From: Sinomonas mesophila
GTDB taxonomy: Bacteria > Actinomycetota > Actinomycetes > Actinomycetales > Micrococcaceae
NCBI RefSeq assembly: GCF_001999765.1
Contig: NZ_KV908326.1
Span: 58,229-122,228, forward strand
Length of the DNA stretch: 64,000 bases
Reading direction: 5' to 3'
Shown here: positions 47,826 to 57,666 of the stretch, piece by piece
Layout of the letters: each line of letters begins with the position of its first letter
How positions within the stretch are numbered: position 1 is the stretch's first letter
Position numbers and translations under genes: made by a program
Notes under the pieces: model-generated
Seen by the model: only the letters and a program-made list of their open reading frames with translations
Databases searched by the model: none
Told to the model about the DNA's origin: nothing

Positions 47826-49673
47826 TCAGACGAGCGAGTCGCGCCATGCCGCCTGGAGTGCCGCGAACCTCCCTCCGCGCGCGAGGAGCTCCTCGGGTGA
47901 GCCGTCCTCGACGACGCGGCCGGCCTCCATGACGAGCACCCTGTCGGCGATCTCGACCGACGAGAGCCGGTGGGCGATGATGACCGCGGTCCGCCGTGAC
48001 CCGTCGTTCCCCGCCCTTCGGCTCAAAAGTCGCGAGAGCCCCGCCTGCACGAGCCGCTCCGAGGGAACGTCGAGGGAGCTCGTGGCCTCGTCCAGGATGA
48101 GCACCGCCGGATCGGCGAGCACCGCGCGGGCGAAGGAGATCAGCTGCCGCTGGCCGGCCGAGACCCGCCCGCCCCGCTTGGTGACATCCGTGTCGTAGCC
48201 CTCGGTGAGGGCGGAGATGAACTCGTGCGCGCCGACGGCCTTCGCCGCGGCCTCGATGTCCGCGCGGGAGGCGCCGGCGCGGCCGAGCGCGATGTTGTCC
48301 GCGACGCTCCCGGAGAACAGGAACGCCTCCTGGGTGACCATGACGACGGCGCGCCGCAGGTCGTGCGTCGAGAGCCGCCGCAGGTCGACGCCGTCGAGCG
48401 TCACCGCGCCCGCCGAGGGGTCGTAGAACCGGGCCACGAGCTTGGCGAGCGACGACTTCCCCGCGCCCGTCGCCCCGACGAGCGCCACCGTCTGGCCCGC
48501 CGGGATGGCGAGCGAGAACTCAGGCAGGACCTCGGGGCCCTCGCCGTAGGAGAAGGCGACCGACGCGAACGCGACCGCGCCGCGCGCGCGGGGCAGCGGC
48601 ACGGGGTCGCGCGGAGGCTGGACCGAGGGCACCTCCTCGAGGAGGCCCGAAACCTTCTCGAGCGCCGCCTGCGCGCTCTGGAACGAGTTGTAGAACATTG
48701 CCATCTGCTCGAGCGGGGCGAAGAACCGCTTCGTCGAGAGCACGACGGCGAGCAGCACCCCGACCGCGAGCGTCCCCTCGAGCACACGGACGCCCGCGGC
48801 GAGGAGCACCGCCGCGACCGAGACGTTCCCGATGAGCGCGAGCCCGGGCTGGAACACGCCGTGGAGCTGGATGGAGCGCAGGGTCGCCGCAGCGAAGTCG
48901 TCCGCGAGCCGGCCGTACTCAGCGCTGTTGTCCCGCTCCCGGCGGAAGGCCTTGACGGCGCGGATGCCGGTCATGGTCTCGACGAAGTGCACGATGAGCC
49001 TCGCCGAGACGACGCGCGAGGCCCGGTAGGCCCGCTGGGACCGGATCTGGTACCAGCGGGCGAGGACGGCCATCGGCACGGCGGCCGCGAGCATGATGAG
49101 CCCCGAGCGCCAGTCGAGGAAGAACACCGCCGCGGCCGTGAAGCCCATGAACATGAGCCCGGACGCGAGCGCGCCCACGCCTGTGTCGAGGAGCTCGCGC
49201 AGGGCCTCGAGGTCCGACGTCTGGCGGCTGATGATCCGCCCCGAGGTGTAGTGCTCGTGGAAGTCCAGGCTCAGGCGCTGGGTGTGCCGGAACACGCGCA
49301 CGCGCAGGTCCAGGAGCATGGCTTGGCTCAGCGCCGCCGTCGAGGTCACGTAGCCGGCGGTGAGCAGCGCCGTCGTGAGCGCGGCAGCGAGATAGCCCCC
49401 GCCGGCGAGCCACATGACGCCCGGGTCGCCCGCGGCGAGCGCGGGCAGCGCGCGGTCGATCCCGAAGGCGATGAGCGCCGGGCCGGCGGCGCGCGTGGCC
49501 TGCGAGACGATGACCATCGCGAGCGTCGCTGCGAGCCGGCCACGGACCGGGCCCATGAGTTCGCCCAGGAGCCGCAGCGACCTGCGGCGCACAGCGCGGC
49601 TCGCCTCGCGCGAGAGGTCGAGGGAGTCCTCGCCGGCCGTCCCGAAGGCGGCTCGCGTGGTCGACGTGCTCAT
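47826..49673 (-). CDS. ABC exporter half-transporter (second subunit of heterodimer)
   Basis: 615 residues, ATG 49673 (GAGGAGG upstream), overlapping the partner gene by 4 bp. Six transmembrane helices (residues about 35-330), then a nucleotide-binding domain: Walker [11 protein letters not shown]-loop [11 protein letters not shown], signature RVSAGQRQL, Walker [13 protein letters not shown] with the catalytic Glu, and His in IIAHRLSS. The signature SAGQ departs from SGGQ. With the partner's Asp-for-Glu change this gives one degenerate and one full ATP site, the pattern of heterodimeric multidrug-type exporters. Substrate unknown. Confidence 0.92.
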   Translation of the reverse strand: MSTSTTRAAFGTAGEDSLDLSREASRAVRRRSLRLLGELMGPVRGRLAATLAMVIVSQATRAAGPALIAFGIDRALPALAAGDPGVMWLAGGGYLAAALTTALLTAGYVTSTAALSQAMLLDLRVRVFRHTQRLSLDFHEHYTSGRIISRQTSDLEALRELLDTGVGALASGLMFMGFTAAAVFFLDWRSGLIMLAAAVPMAVLARWYQIRSQRAYRASRVVSARLIVHFVETMTGIRAVKAFRRERDNSAEYGRLADDFAAATLRSIQLHGVFQPGLALIGNVSVAAVLLAAGVRVLEGTLAVGVLLAVVLSTKRFFAPLEQMAMFYNSFQSAQAALEKVSGLLEEVPSVQPPRDPVPLPRARGAVAFASVAFSYGEGPEVLPEFSLAIPAGQTVALVGATGAGKSSLAKLVARFYDPSAGAVTLDGVDLRRLSTHDLRRAVVMVTQEAFLFSGSVADNIALGRAGASRADIEAAAKAVGAHEFISALTEGYDTDVTKRGGRVSAGQRQLISFARAVLADPAVLILDEATSSLDVPSERLVQAGLSRLLSRRAGNDGSRRTAVIIAHRLSSVEIADRVLVMEAGRVVEDGSPEELLARGGRFAALQAAWRDSLV

Positions 49674-51559
49674 CGCGCCTCCTCGAGGTCGCCGGGCTCG
49701 GTGTCGAGGTTGCGGGGACCCTCCGGCAGGCTCGCGATGACCCAGCGGTAGTGCGCGCTGCGGGCCAGCAGCTCGGCATGCGTCCCGACGTCCTCGATGA
49801 CGCCGCCGGCGAGCAGCGCGACGCGGTCCGCGAGGGCCACGGTCGAGGGCCGGTGGGCGACGACGAGCGCCGTCGTCTCGGTGAGGGCCTCGCGCAGGCG
49901 GGCTGTGACGCGCTCCTCCGTCGCGACGTCGAGGGCCGAGAGCGGGTCGTCGAGCACGAGGACGGCGGGCCGGGCCGCGATGGCGCGGGCCAGGGCGATG
50001 CGCTGCCGCTGGCCGCCAGAGAGGCTCAGGCCCTCCTCGCCGATCCGGGTGTCGAGCCCGGCCGGGAGAGAGTAGGCGAACTGGGCCTGCGCGATGTCGA
50101 GCGCTTCCGCGAGCAGCGCCTCCGCCTCGGGCCCCTCGCGCACCGCGGCCCCGAGGAGTACGTTGTCCCGCACCGACGACGAGAAGAGGGTCGTGTCCTC
50201 GAAGGCGACCGCGACAAGGCGGCGCAGCTCGGCCAGCGGCAGGCGCCGCACGTCCACGCCGTCGATCTCGACCGAGCCGGCCTCGACGTCGTAGAGCCGC
50301 GGCGCCAGCTGCAGGAGCGTGCTCTTCCCCGATCCCGTCGCCCCGACGAGTGCCATGGTCTCGCCCGGGCGCACCTCGAGCGTCACGCCGGCGAGCACGG
50401 CGGCTGGCGCCGCGTCCCCACCGGGGCGGGCGGCGCCACCGTCCGCGCCGTCGCCTGCGCGCCGCGCGTACCCGAAGACGACATCACGGAACGTGAGCGC
50501 GCCGCGCGTGGCGGCGGGGTGCTCGGGGTCTGCGGGATCGGTTATGGTGTCGGCGGCGTCCATGACCTCGAAGTGCCGGTCCACGGCCGTCTTGGCCGTG
50601 AGCGCCATGCCGACGAGCATTCCGCTCGATTCGACGGGCTGCGCGACGGCGGCCGCGGTGGCGAAGAAGGCCGCGAGCGAGCCGATGCTCAGCTGCCCCG
50701 TCGCGGTGAGCCAGATTCCGGTGACGAGGCCGACGCCGAGGGCGAGCTCGGGCAGGAGCGTCACGACGAGGCTGAACACGGCCTGGTGGCGGGCCTTGGC
50801 GACCTCGGTCTCGCGCAGCCGGTCCGCCTGCTCGGCGAAGCTCTCCAGCGCCTCCCGGCCCCGGCCGAAGGCCTTGAGCACGCGGATGCCGTGGACGGAC
50901 TCCTCGACCGTCGTGGCGAGGTCCCCCGCGAGGTCCTGGCTGCGCCGGGTTGCGAGGGAGAAGTTCCGCCGGAAGACCGCTCCGTAGACCATGATCGGCA
51001 GCGCCGCGGCCAGGAAGATGAGCGCGAGCTGCCACGAGAGCGTGAACAGGAGCACGGCCCCGATGGCCACCGTGCTCACCGACACGACGAGGAAGATCGC
51101 GCCGAACGCGAGCCAGCGCCGCAGGAAGCCGAGGTCAGCCACCGAGCGCGAGAGCAGCTGGCCCGAGCCCCAGCGGTCGTGGAAGGCCACGGGGAGGTCC
51201 TGGAGGTGCCCATACATCGCGACGCGCATCTGCCGCTCGAGCCTGACGCTCGGCTCGATCACGAAGAGCCGGCGCAGCACCATCATGCCGGCCTCAAGCA
51301 CGCCGAGGAGGAGGACGACGCCGGCGGCTCCCCACACAGCCGACGGCTGTGTGCCGTTCGCGACGAGCTGGTCGATGACCGCGCGCAGGACCTGCGGGAT
51401 GGCGAGGGCCAGGGCCGAGGTGGCCAAGCCCGCGGCGAGGCCCGCGACGAGGCGCGGGAGGATGGGCCGCACGGCCGGGCCGAGCCGCGAGATGCTGCGG
51501 AAGAACGGCGTCTGCGGCGCGGGTCCGGAGGTGGCGTGTGCAGGGGCGCGCTGTGGCAT
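49670..51559 (-). CDS. ABC exporter half-transporter (first subunit of heterodimer)
   Basis: 629 residues, ATG 51559. Six transmembrane helices (about 25-320), then the ATPase: Walker [11 protein letters not shown]-loop [11 protein letters not shown], signature [13 protein letters not shown], Walker [13 protein letters not shown] where Asp replaces the catalytic Glu, and His in VVAHRPST. It also has a Gly/Ala/Asp-rich insertion ([19 protein letters not shown]) just before the ATPase core. Forms the degenerate ATP site together with the partner's altered signature. Type IV ABC exporter of drugs or lipids; specificity cannot be read. Confidence 0.92.
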   Translation of the reverse strand: MPQRAPAHATSGPAPQTPFFRSISRLGPAVRPILPRLVAGLAAGLATSALALAIPQVLRAVIDQLVANGTQPSAVWGAAGVVLLLGVLEAGMMVLRRLFVIEPSVRLERQMRVAMYGHLQDLPVAFHDRWGSGQLLSRSVADLGFLRRWLAFGAIFLVVSVSTVAIGAVLLFTLSWQLALIFLAAALPIMVYGAVFRRNFSLATRRSQDLAGDLATTVEESVHGIRVLKAFGRGREALESFAEQADRLRETEVAKARHQAVFSLVVTLLPELALGVGLVTGIWLTATGQLSIGSLAAFFATAAAVAQPVESSGMLVGMALTAKTAVDRHFEVMDAADTITDPADPEHPAATRGALTFRDVVFGYARRAGDGADGGAARPGGDAAPAAVLAGVTLEVRPGETMALVGATGSGKSTLLQLAPRLYDVEAGSVEIDGVDVRRLPLAELRRLVAVAFEDTTLFSSSVRDNVLLGAAVREGPEAEALLAEALDIAQAQFAYSLPAGLDTRIGEEGLSLSGGQRQRIALARAIAARPAVLVLDDPLSALDVATEERVTARLREALTETTALVVAHRPSTVALADRVALLAGGVIEDVGTHAELLARSAHYRWVIASLPEGPRNLDTEPGDLEEAR

Positions 51560-51707
51560 GCCGGGGACTCACCCGCCTCGGGGTCGTGAGGTGTGTTGGC
51601 TGAGGACACCACCCTACGCCCGAAAACCGGTTTCCGGCGCGAGCGCTCACATCCCGGACGGCGCGCACTCGCGGAGACTGGGTCCTGCCGGGCCCGGGTC
51701 CGCTGGC

Positions 51708-52676
51708 TCAGGCCCCGAGGAGCGTGAGCAGCACCGCCTCGGGGCGGCACGCGATGCGCACCGGCGCGAAGCGCGACGTTCCGATCCCCCCCGAGACGTT
51801 GAGGGGGACGGTGCGCCCGGAATTCTCCCAGTCGGTCAGGCCCTTGGCCCGCCATGTCGGGAGGTCGCAGTTGGACACGAGCGCCCCATAGCCCGGGATG
51901 CAGAGCTGCCCGCCGTGGGTGTGGCCCGCGAGGATGAGCTGCGCGCCCGCGTCGGCGAAGTGGTCGAGCACCCTCTGGTAGGGCGCGTGGATGACGGCGA
52001 CCTTGAGGTGGGGCTTCTCGTCGTGGCCCGACGCGCCGCGCGGCCACTCGGCGTAGCGCTCGCGGCCCAGATGGGGATCATCCACGCCGGAGAAATCAAG
52101 GCGCACCCCGTTGAGCGGCACCGACTGGGACCGGTTGGTCAGGTTGATCCAGCCGGCCTCGCCGAAGCCCGCGAAGAGGGCCGGCCAGTCGAGGGCGATC
52201 TTCCTCGGCAGCGGCGTGCGCGACGAGGGGCCCACGAGATAGCTCGCGGGGTTCCGCAGGGTCGGGGCGTAGTAGTCGTTCGAGCCCGGGACGAACACGC
52301 CGGGGAAGCGCAGGAGCGGACGGAGCGCGGTGAGGAGCGGCGGCACGGCCCCGGTGTGGCTCAGGTTGTCGCCCGTGTTGACCACGAGGTCCGGCTCGAG
52401 GTCGGCGAGCCCAGCGAGCCAGCGGGCCTTGGCGGCCTGGCCCGGGACGAAGTGGATGTCGCTCAGGTGCAGGACGCGCAGGGGCCGCGAGCCGGCGGGC
52501 AGGACACGCAGCGTCTCCTCGCGGAGCGTGAACTGGTCCTTCTCCCACCACCCGTATGCCGCGGCCGCGAGTCCCGCGCTCAGTCCCATCCCGGCCAGGA
52601 GAGCGGTGCGCCGCGCCCCGGTGCCGAGCGCGGCCGAGACGCGGGCCGCCGTCGTGCGTCCCCCGGTCGCCGCCAC
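51708..52676 (-). CDS. Membrane-anchored metallophosphoesterase
   Basis: 322 residues from GTG 52676, four bases after the PBP stop. One N-terminal hydrophobic segment (residues 24-42) anchors or exports it. Calcineurin-like motifs in order: LHLSDIHF, VVNTGDNLSH, PGSNDYYAP, AVIHAP and LAGHTHGGQLCIPGYG. The GHTHGGQ subgroup (YkuE/YaeI-like) acts outside the membrane, possibly on lipid pyrophosphates. Co-transcribed with the class A PBP upstream, a pairing common in Micrococcales that suggests a cell-envelope role. Confidence 0.9.
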   Translation of the reverse strand: MAATGGRTTAARVSAALGTGARRTALLAGMGLSAGLAAAAYGWWEKDQFTLREETLRVLPAGSRPLRVLHLSDIHFVPGQAAKARWLAGLADLEPDLVVNTGDNLSHTGAVPPLLTALRPLLRFPGVFVPGSNDYYAPTLRNPASYLVGPSSRTPLPRKIALDWPALFAGFGEAGWINLTNRSQSVPLNGVRLDFSGVDDPHLGRERYAEWPRGASGHDEKPHLKVAVIHAPYQRVLDHFADAGAQLILAGHTHGGQLCIPGYGALVSNCDLPTWRAKGLTDWENSGRTVPLNVSGGIGTSRFAPVRIACRPEAVLLTLLGA

Positions 52677-52680
52677 GCCG

Positions 52681-54954
52681 CTAGCCGTTGCCGTTGCCGT
52701 TGCCGCGGCCGGGACTCGTGGCCGCGGGCTGGCTCGGCGCCTGGGAGGGCTGCGGCGTCGGGGTCTGGCCCGACGGCGAGGGGCTGGCGGGCGCCGTGTT
52801 CTGGGGCTGGGCTCCCTGGGTCATGGACTGCGGCGGGGCCTCGAACGGGTCAACCCTGTAGAGGCGCGCGACTTGGGCCATGTAGTCGGCCCACTGCGGG
52901 CCGGCGATGAGGGCGCCGTCGACGACCTTGTAGAACTTGCCGTTGATGTTCACGTTGCGGCCCAGGCGAGCTCCCGGGTCCTGGAGGGCCTCGCCGAAGA
53001 ACGACGCCGTGACGAGGCCCGTCGTGTAGCCCAGGAGCCAGGTCTGGCTGTTGAAGTTGTTCGTGCCGGTCTTGGCGGCCGCCGGCACGCCGGGCTTGAG
53101 CTGGTAGCCCGAGCCGCGCACCAGCACGTCCTGGAGCGTGAAGTTGACGCCCTTGGCGACATCCGGCTTGATGACGTTCTGCTGGCAGCTCGGAGCCTGG
53201 CCGCCGATCTTCTGGCCCTTGATGTCCGTGACCTCGGTGACCGCCATCGGGCTGCAGTAGGTGCCGTTGCTCGCGAAGACCGCGAACGCGCTGGCCATCG
53301 ACATCGGGGAGACGTTGTACGGGCCGAGGAGGCTGGAGAGCGTAGACATGTCCAGCTTGTCCTTGCCCTCGCCGTTGTGCAGCTGGACGGCGTCGACGAT
53401 GCGCTGGATGTCGCAGAAGTCGTTCAGCCCGGCTGCCGTGGCGTAGGTCGCCGTGTTGATCGAGTTGTAGAGGCCGTAGTTGATCGGCATCGCCCGGTAG
53501 TAGCCCTCGTCGTTGTTCTGCAGCGTCGGGGCGGCGCCGAGGCCCTCCTCCCCGCTGTTGAATGCGCCGGTGACGCGGTTGCACGTGGTCCTCCACGCGT
53601 AGTTGAGCGGGTAGACGCGCCGGGAGGCGTCGATGGTCTGGGTCGCGGACTTGCCCTCGGTGAGCCATGCGGCGAACGTGAACGGCTTCATCGTCGAGCC
53701 GGGCTGGAAGCCGCCCGCGCCGCCGAGCTCGTTGCCGTTGGAGTCCTTGCGGTCGACGTTGAAGTTGTACGTCGTCGTGAAGTTCGAGCCCTGGCCCGGG
53801 AGCATCCGCGAGTTCTGTGCCATGGCGAGGACCTTGCCCGTGCCCGGCTCGATCGTCAGGAGCGAGCCGCCCCACTTGTCCGGGTTCTCGCCGGCCGTCG
53901 CGTCCACGCGGGCCTGGGCCGGGCCCTGGAGGCGCGGGTCGAGGGTCGTCTTGATCGTCAGGCCGCCGCGGAAGACCTTCTTCTCGCGCTCGTCCGCCGT
54001 GGGCCCGTAGGCCGGGTCGTTGAGGATCGTGTGCAGCACGTAGTCGCAGAAGTACTGGGCCTGCTGGGCGTAGGCGCAGCCCTGCTTCGGCGGGCTGAGC
54101 TTGAGCTCGATCGGGGTCGCGATCGCCTCATCGTGCTGCTGCTGGTTGATCTTGCCGTGCATCAGCATCGCGTCGATGACGAGGTTGCGGCGCGCGAGCG
54201 CGTTGTCCGGGTTGATCTCCGGGTTGTAGAGCGTCGGGCTGTTCACGAGGCCCGCGAGGAGCGCCGCCTGCGGGATCGAGAGGTCCTTCGCGTCCACGGA
54301 GAAGAAGTACTGGCTCGCGGCCTGGATGCCGTAGGCGTTGCGGTTGAAGAAGACGATGTTGAGATAGCCCTCGAGGATCTCGTCCTTCGAGTACTGCTTC
54401 TCGAGCGCGATGGCGAGCTTCATCTCGCGCAGCTTGTCGCCGACGCCCTTCTGACCGTTGAGCACGACGTCGCTGTCCTTGCCCTGGGCGATGAGGGCCT
54501 CGTTGATGACATTTGTGACGTATTGCTGCGTCAGGGTCGAGGCGCCCTGCCGGTTGCCGCTGAGGTTCGCCGCGACGGCACGGAGGATGCCCGTCGTGTC
54601 GACGCCTCCGTGCTCGTAGAACCGCGAATCCTCGATCGCGATGATGGCGTCCTTCATGTTCTGCGACATCGCGTCGAGCGGGACGTGGGTGCGGTTCTCC
54701 GCGAAGAGCGTCGCGATCTCCGAGCCGTCCGCTGCGAGGACCCTTGTCACCTGCCCGGGACTGTCCACCGTGAGCTCCCCGGGGAGGCTCTCGAAGAACT
54801 GCACAGAGCCGTTGGCAGCGCTTCCCGTGACGGCCGCGGCGGGCACCATGAGGCCCGCCACGAGCACCCCGCAGATCGCGCTCACGCCGAGGAAGGCGAG
54901 GATTTTGCCGAGGGTTGTGGCCGTGTCGAAGACAGGGTTCTTGCCAGACGCCAT
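52681..54954 (-). CDS. Class A penicillin-binding protein (transglycosylase/transpeptidase)
   Basis: 757 residues from ATG 54954; no clear ribosome site. One N-terminal transmembrane helix (about 16-40). GT51 domain: EDSRFYEHGGVD (catalytic Glu), QGASTLTQQYVTN, and EKQYSKDEILEGYLN. Transpeptidase domain: GSTMKPFTF (Ser nucleophile, SxxK), SINTAT (SxN) and KTGTNNF. All catalytic motifs are intact. The last 60 residues are Pro/Ser/Gln/Thr-rich, ending in GNGNGNG, an exposed low-complexity tail. Builds and cross-links peptidoglycan. Divergent from the DUF4177 gene (36 bp). Confidence 0.95.
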   Translation of the reverse strand: MASGKNPVFDTATTLGKILAFLGVSAICGVLVAGLMVPAAAVTGSAANGSVQFFESLPGELTVDSPGQVTRVLAADGSEIATLFAENRTHVPLDAMSQNMKDAIIAIEDSRFYEHGGVDTTGILRAVAANLSGNRQGASTLTQQYVTNVINEALIAQGKDSDVVLNGQKGVGDKLREMKLAIALEKQYSKDEILEGYLNIVFFNRNAYGIQAASQYFFSVDAKDLSIPQAALLAGLVNSPTLYNPEINPDNALARRNLVIDAMLMHGKINQQQHDEAIATPIELKLSPPKQGCAYAQQAQYFCDYVLHTILNDPAYGPTADEREKKVFRGGLTIKTTLDPRLQGPAQARVDATAGENPDKWGGSLLTIEPGTGKVLAMAQNSRMLPGQGSNFTTTYNFNVDRKDSNGNELGGAGGFQPGSTMKPFTFAAWLTEGKSATQTIDASRRVYPLNYAWRTTCNRVTGAFNSGEEGLGAAPTLQNNDEGYYRAMPINYGLYNSINTATYATAAGLNDFCDIQRIVDAVQLHNGEGKDKLDMSTLSSLLGPYNVSPMSMASAFAVFASNGTYCSPMAVTEVTDIKGQKIGGQAPSCQQNVIKPDVAKGVNFTLQDVLVRGSGYQLKPGVPAAAKTGTNNFNSQTWLLGYTTGLVTASFFGEALQDPGARLGRNVNINGKFYKVVDGALIAGPQWADYMAQVARLYRVDPFEAPPQSMTQGAQPQNTAPASPSPSGQTPTPQPSQAPSQPAATSPGRGNGNGNG

Positions 54955-54990
54955 GTGTAGGAGTCTAACGGGAGGGGCTAGTCTGGCCTC

Positions 54991-55149
54991 ATGACCGCCT
55001 GGGAATACGCCACCGTGCCCCTCATCGTCCATGCCACCAAGCAGATCCTCGACCAGTGGGGCGAGGACGGCTGGGAGCTCGTCCAGGTGGTCCCCGGCCC
55101 CGGCGGCAACGGCATGGTCGCCTACCTGAAGAAGGAGAAGCAGGCGTGA
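54991..55149 (+). CDS. DUF4177-type small protein
   Basis: 52 residues, ATG 54991 after GGGAGGGG. Contains WEYATVPLIVH, ILDQWGEDGWELVQVVPGP and MVAYLKKEK, the compact DUF4177 pattern. Function unknown. It overlaps the ridA start by 4 bp (GTGA), so the two are probably translated together. Its position next to the class A PBP and before ridA/NUDIX/crp is one I expect in Micrococcaceae. Confidence 0.85.
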   Translation: MTAWEYATVPLIVHATKQILDQWGEDGWELVQVVPGPGGNGMVAYLKKEKQA

Positions 55150-55664
55150 CCGATCCCACAGTCCAGACGGCCAAGACCACTGCCGCGAAGGAGCCCGAGG
55201 TGACGAGCGCCGTCGAGCGCCGCCTCGCGGACCTCGGCCTGGCCCTGCCCGAGGTCGCCACCCCGGTCGCGGCGTACGTCCCCGCCGTCGTCACCGGATC
55301 GACCGTCTACACGTCCGGCCAGCTCCCGTTCGTCTCGGGCCAGCTCCCCGCCACCGGGAAGGTCGGCGCCGAGGTGAGCGCCGAGGACGCGAAGACGTAC
55401 GCCGAGCTGTGCATCATCAACGCGCTCGCCGCGGTCAAGGCGCAGATCGGCGATCTCGACCGCATCACGAGGATCGTCAAGGTCGTGGGCTTCGTCGCCT
55501 CCGATCCGTCGTTCACGGGGCAGCCCGGCGTCGTCAACGGCGCGTCCGAGCTGCTCGGCAAGGTCTTCGGCGAGGCGGGCACCCACGCACGCTCCGCCGT
55601 CGGCGTCGCGGTGCTGCCGCTCGACGCCCCGGTCGAGGTGGAGCTGATTGCCGACTTCGCTTAG
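55146..55664 (+). CDS. RidA-family (YjgF/YER057c) protein
   Basis: 172 residues from GTG 55146. Trimeric enamine/imine deaminase family. A 25-residue Thr/Lys/Glu-rich tail precedes the domain. TPVAAYVPAVVTGSTVYTSG, QLPFVSGQLPATG, INALAAVKAQIGDLDRI and HARSAVGVAVLPLDAPVEVE are the family landmarks. The Arg normally placed in the RxxxxV strand is present as HARSAVG. It may belong to a sub-branch that does not hydrolyse aminoacrylate. Overlaps the NUDIX gene by 17 bp. Confidence 0.88.
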   Translation: MTDPTVQTAKTTAAKEPEVTSAVERRLADLGLALPEVATPVAAYVPAVVTGSTVYTSGQLPFVSGQLPATGKVGAEVSAEDAKTYAELCIINALAAVKAQIGDLDRITRIVKVVGFVASDPSFTGQPGVVNGASELLGKVFGEAGTHARSAVGVAVLPLDAPVEVELIADFA

Positions 55665-56646
55665 GCGGCGCTTCGTCCTGCCCAAGCGCCTGCAGGGCGC
55701 GGCCCGCAGCTGGCTCTCCGACGAGGAGCGGACGCCGCGGTCGCCGCGCCCTGCGTCTTCGGTTGCCCTCATCCGTGATTCGGCGGACGGCACCGAGACG
55801 TGGCTCGCCTACCGACCCGGGGACTCGCCGCTCGGCCTTGTCGCGTTCCCCGGCGGGTCCGCCGAGAACACCGATGAGGACAGCTTCGACTGGTACGGAC
55901 CCTCCGTCGGGCACTGGGCCGAGCTCCTCGGGACCGCCGACTATTCCATCGCGCGCGTGCATGTCGTGGCGGCCATCCGCGAGCTCTTCGAGGAGACCGG
56001 CGTGCTGCTCGCCGGGTCGGACGAGTCCACCGTGGTGGAGGGCACCGGGACCGCTGACTGGGTCCGCGCCCGTGAGGCCCTCTCCGGGCAGGAGATCGGC
56101 TTCGCCGAGCTGCTCGCGAAGCGGGGACTGGGGCTGCGCACCGACCTCCTACGGCCCCTCGTGCACTGGGTGACCCCCGACTTCGCCCACCGCCGCTTCG
56201 ACACGCGCTACTTCGCCGCGACCCTGCCGGTCGGCCAGACGCCGACCCTCCTCCCCAGCAAGGGCGTGTGGGGCGGGTGGGTGACCGCCGCGAAGGTCAT
56301 GGCGGAACGGGACACGACCCATCTGGGGGATCGCATCGGCCAGCCGGAGACCCGAGGGCAGGTGCTCCCGGAGCTCCTCGTCCCCGCGACCGAGATCATC
56401 CTTGCCAAGATGGCCAAGGCCAAGGGCTGCATCGCCTACCTGAATATCAAGCGCACCACGCACACGTACCAGGCCGAACTCGTCGAGGACGCCGGGCAGC
56501 TCTTCCTCGAGGTCGAGGCCCCTGCCGCGGCGCCGCCCACCGAGGCGCTCAGCGTCGTCCCGCCGGGGGCGGGCCCTGCGGACGCGAGGCCCGCGGGCGC
56601 GGGACCCACGGATGCGAGGCCCGCGGGCGCGGCGCCCGGCGACTGA
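55648..56646 (+). CDS. NUDIX hydrolase with extended NUDIX box
   Basis: 332 residues from TTG 55648. The NUDIX helix AAIRELFEETGVLL carries REx2EExG, but the Gly part FPGGSAEN lies about 45 residues earlier, i.e. with an insertion, as in NUDT7/NUDT19-like CoA or acyl-CoA pyrophosphatases. VHWVTPDFAHRRFDTRYFAA follows. The C-terminal 50 residues are low-complexity with GPADARPAGAG repeats. Substrate likely a nucleoside diphosphate derivative; CoA-type is a guess from the insertion. Ends before a perfect terminator. Confidence 0.85.
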   Translation: MPTSLRRRFVLPKRLQGAARSWLSDEERTPRSPRPASSVALIRDSADGTETWLAYRPGDSPLGLVAFPGGSAENTDEDSFDWYGPSVGHWAELLGTADYSIARVHVVAAIRELFEETGVLLAGSDESTVVEGTGTADWVRAREALSGQEIGFAELLAKRGLGLRTDLLRPLVHWVTPDFAHRRFDTRYFAATLPVGQTPTLLPSKGVWGGWVTAAKVMAERDTTHLGDRIGQPETRGQVLPELLVPATEIILAKMAKAKGCIAYLNIKRTTHTYQAELVEDAGQLFLEVEAPAAAPPTEALSVVPPGAGPADARPAGAGPTDARPAGAAPGD

Positions 56647-56663
56647 CGCACCCAGCACAGACT

Positions 56664-56698
56664 CGAAGGAGCCGGCCCCCGCGGGGCCGGCTCCTTCG
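56664..56698. terminator. Bidirectional terminator NUDIX / crp
   Basis: Perfect 16-bp stem CGAAGGAGCCGGCCCC (56664-56679) with 56683-56698, loop CGC, between convergent stops. Confidence 0.88.
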
Positions 56699-56736
56699 TG
56701 GTCCGCGCCGTGCTCGGGGCGTTGTGCCCCGGCCGC

Positions 56737-57414
56737 TCAGCGCGAGCGCTGGCGCAGGCGCTGCATGTCGAGGATGACGACGGCGCGCGCCTCGAGGCGG
56801 ATCCAGCCGCGCTGGACGAACTCCGCGAGGGCCTTGTTGACGGTCTCGCGAGAGGCGCCGACGAGCTGGGCGAGCTCCTCCTGGGTGAGCTCGTGGGCCA
56901 CGAGCACACCGTCGGTCGCGGGGCGGCCGAAGCGGTCCGCGAGGTCGAGCAGGGCCTTCGCGACGCGGCCCGGGACGTCGGAGAACACGAGGTCCGAGAG
57001 CGAGTCGTTCGTGCGGCGCAGGCGGCGGGCGAGGGCCTGCAGCAGCTGGGCCGAGACCTCGGGGCGGTTGCGCAGCAGCGCGTTGAGGGACTCGTTCTTC
57101 AGGCCCGCGAGGCGGGTCTCGGAGACGGCGGTCGCGGTCGCGTTGCGCGGTGCCGGGTCGAAGAGGGCCATCTCACCGAAGAGCTCGCCCGGGCCGAGGA
57201 TCGCGAGGAGCGACTCGCGGCCGTCGGGCGACGTGCGGCCGAGCTTCACCTTGCCGGAGACGATGAAGTAGAGCTGGTCCCCCTGGTCGCCCTCCCGGAA
57301 CACCGATGCACCGCGGGAGAGGTCCACCTCCGTGAGCTCGTCCGTCAGCAGGCGGAAGGCGTCGTCGTCGAGCGTTGCGAAGAGGGGCGCGCGGCGCAGT
57401 ACCTCGATGTCCAA
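56737..57414 (-). CDS. crp: Crp/Fnr-family regulator (actinobacterial Crp/GlxR type)
   Basis: 225 residues from TTG 57414 with AGGAG upstream. cAMP-binding domain with GELFGEMALFDPAPRNATATA (Glu and Arg that hold the phosphate and ribose). A linking C-helix, then the winged helix LTQEELAQLVGASRETVNKA. It matches the mycobacterial Crp/corynebacterial GlxR global regulator in length and motifs. Convergent with the NUDIX gene; divergent from marP over 252 bp. Two 11-bp direct repeats in its leader (57427-57451) may be regulatory. Confidence 0.92.
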   Translation of the reverse strand: MDIEVLRRAPLFATLDDDAFRLLTDELTEVDLSRGASVFREGDQGDQLYFIVSGKVKLGRTSPDGRESLLAILGPGELFGEMALFDPAPRNATATAVSETRLAGLKNESLNALLRNRPEVSAQLLQALARRLRRTNDSLSDLVFSDVPGRVAKALLDLADRFGRPATDGVLVAHELTQEELAQLVGASRETVNKALAEFVQRGWIRLEARAVVILDMQRLRQRSR

Positions 57415-57426
57415 AGCAGTCTCCTA

Positions 57427-57451
57427 GTTCCGTTCACTTCGTTCAGTTCAC
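57427..57451 (-). promoter_or_regulatory. Direct repeat in the crp leader
   Basis: GTTCCGTTCAC and GTTCAGTTCAC, 14 bp apart start to start (10 of 11 identical), 13-37 bp before the crp start codon. It may bind a regulator or affect translation. The rest of 57452-57666, between crp and marP, shows no gene or recognisable site. Confidence 0.4.
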
Positions 57452-57666
57452 CTGCGGTTTGTGCCCCGCACGTGGCTGGCTCCGCCGTCATTGTTTCAGA
57501 TCCCTCTCCGCTTTGTGACGAACTTGGCAGCCGACACAGGCCGCTTGAGGGCCGATTGGGCTTTTGCACAGCCCGATGGTCCGGGGGGATTGGCGTGCCG
57601 AACGGAGCGCGTTGGGGCCAGACCGGCTCACAGAGGAGAGTCAGGAGCCGCGGATAGACTCCGAGG

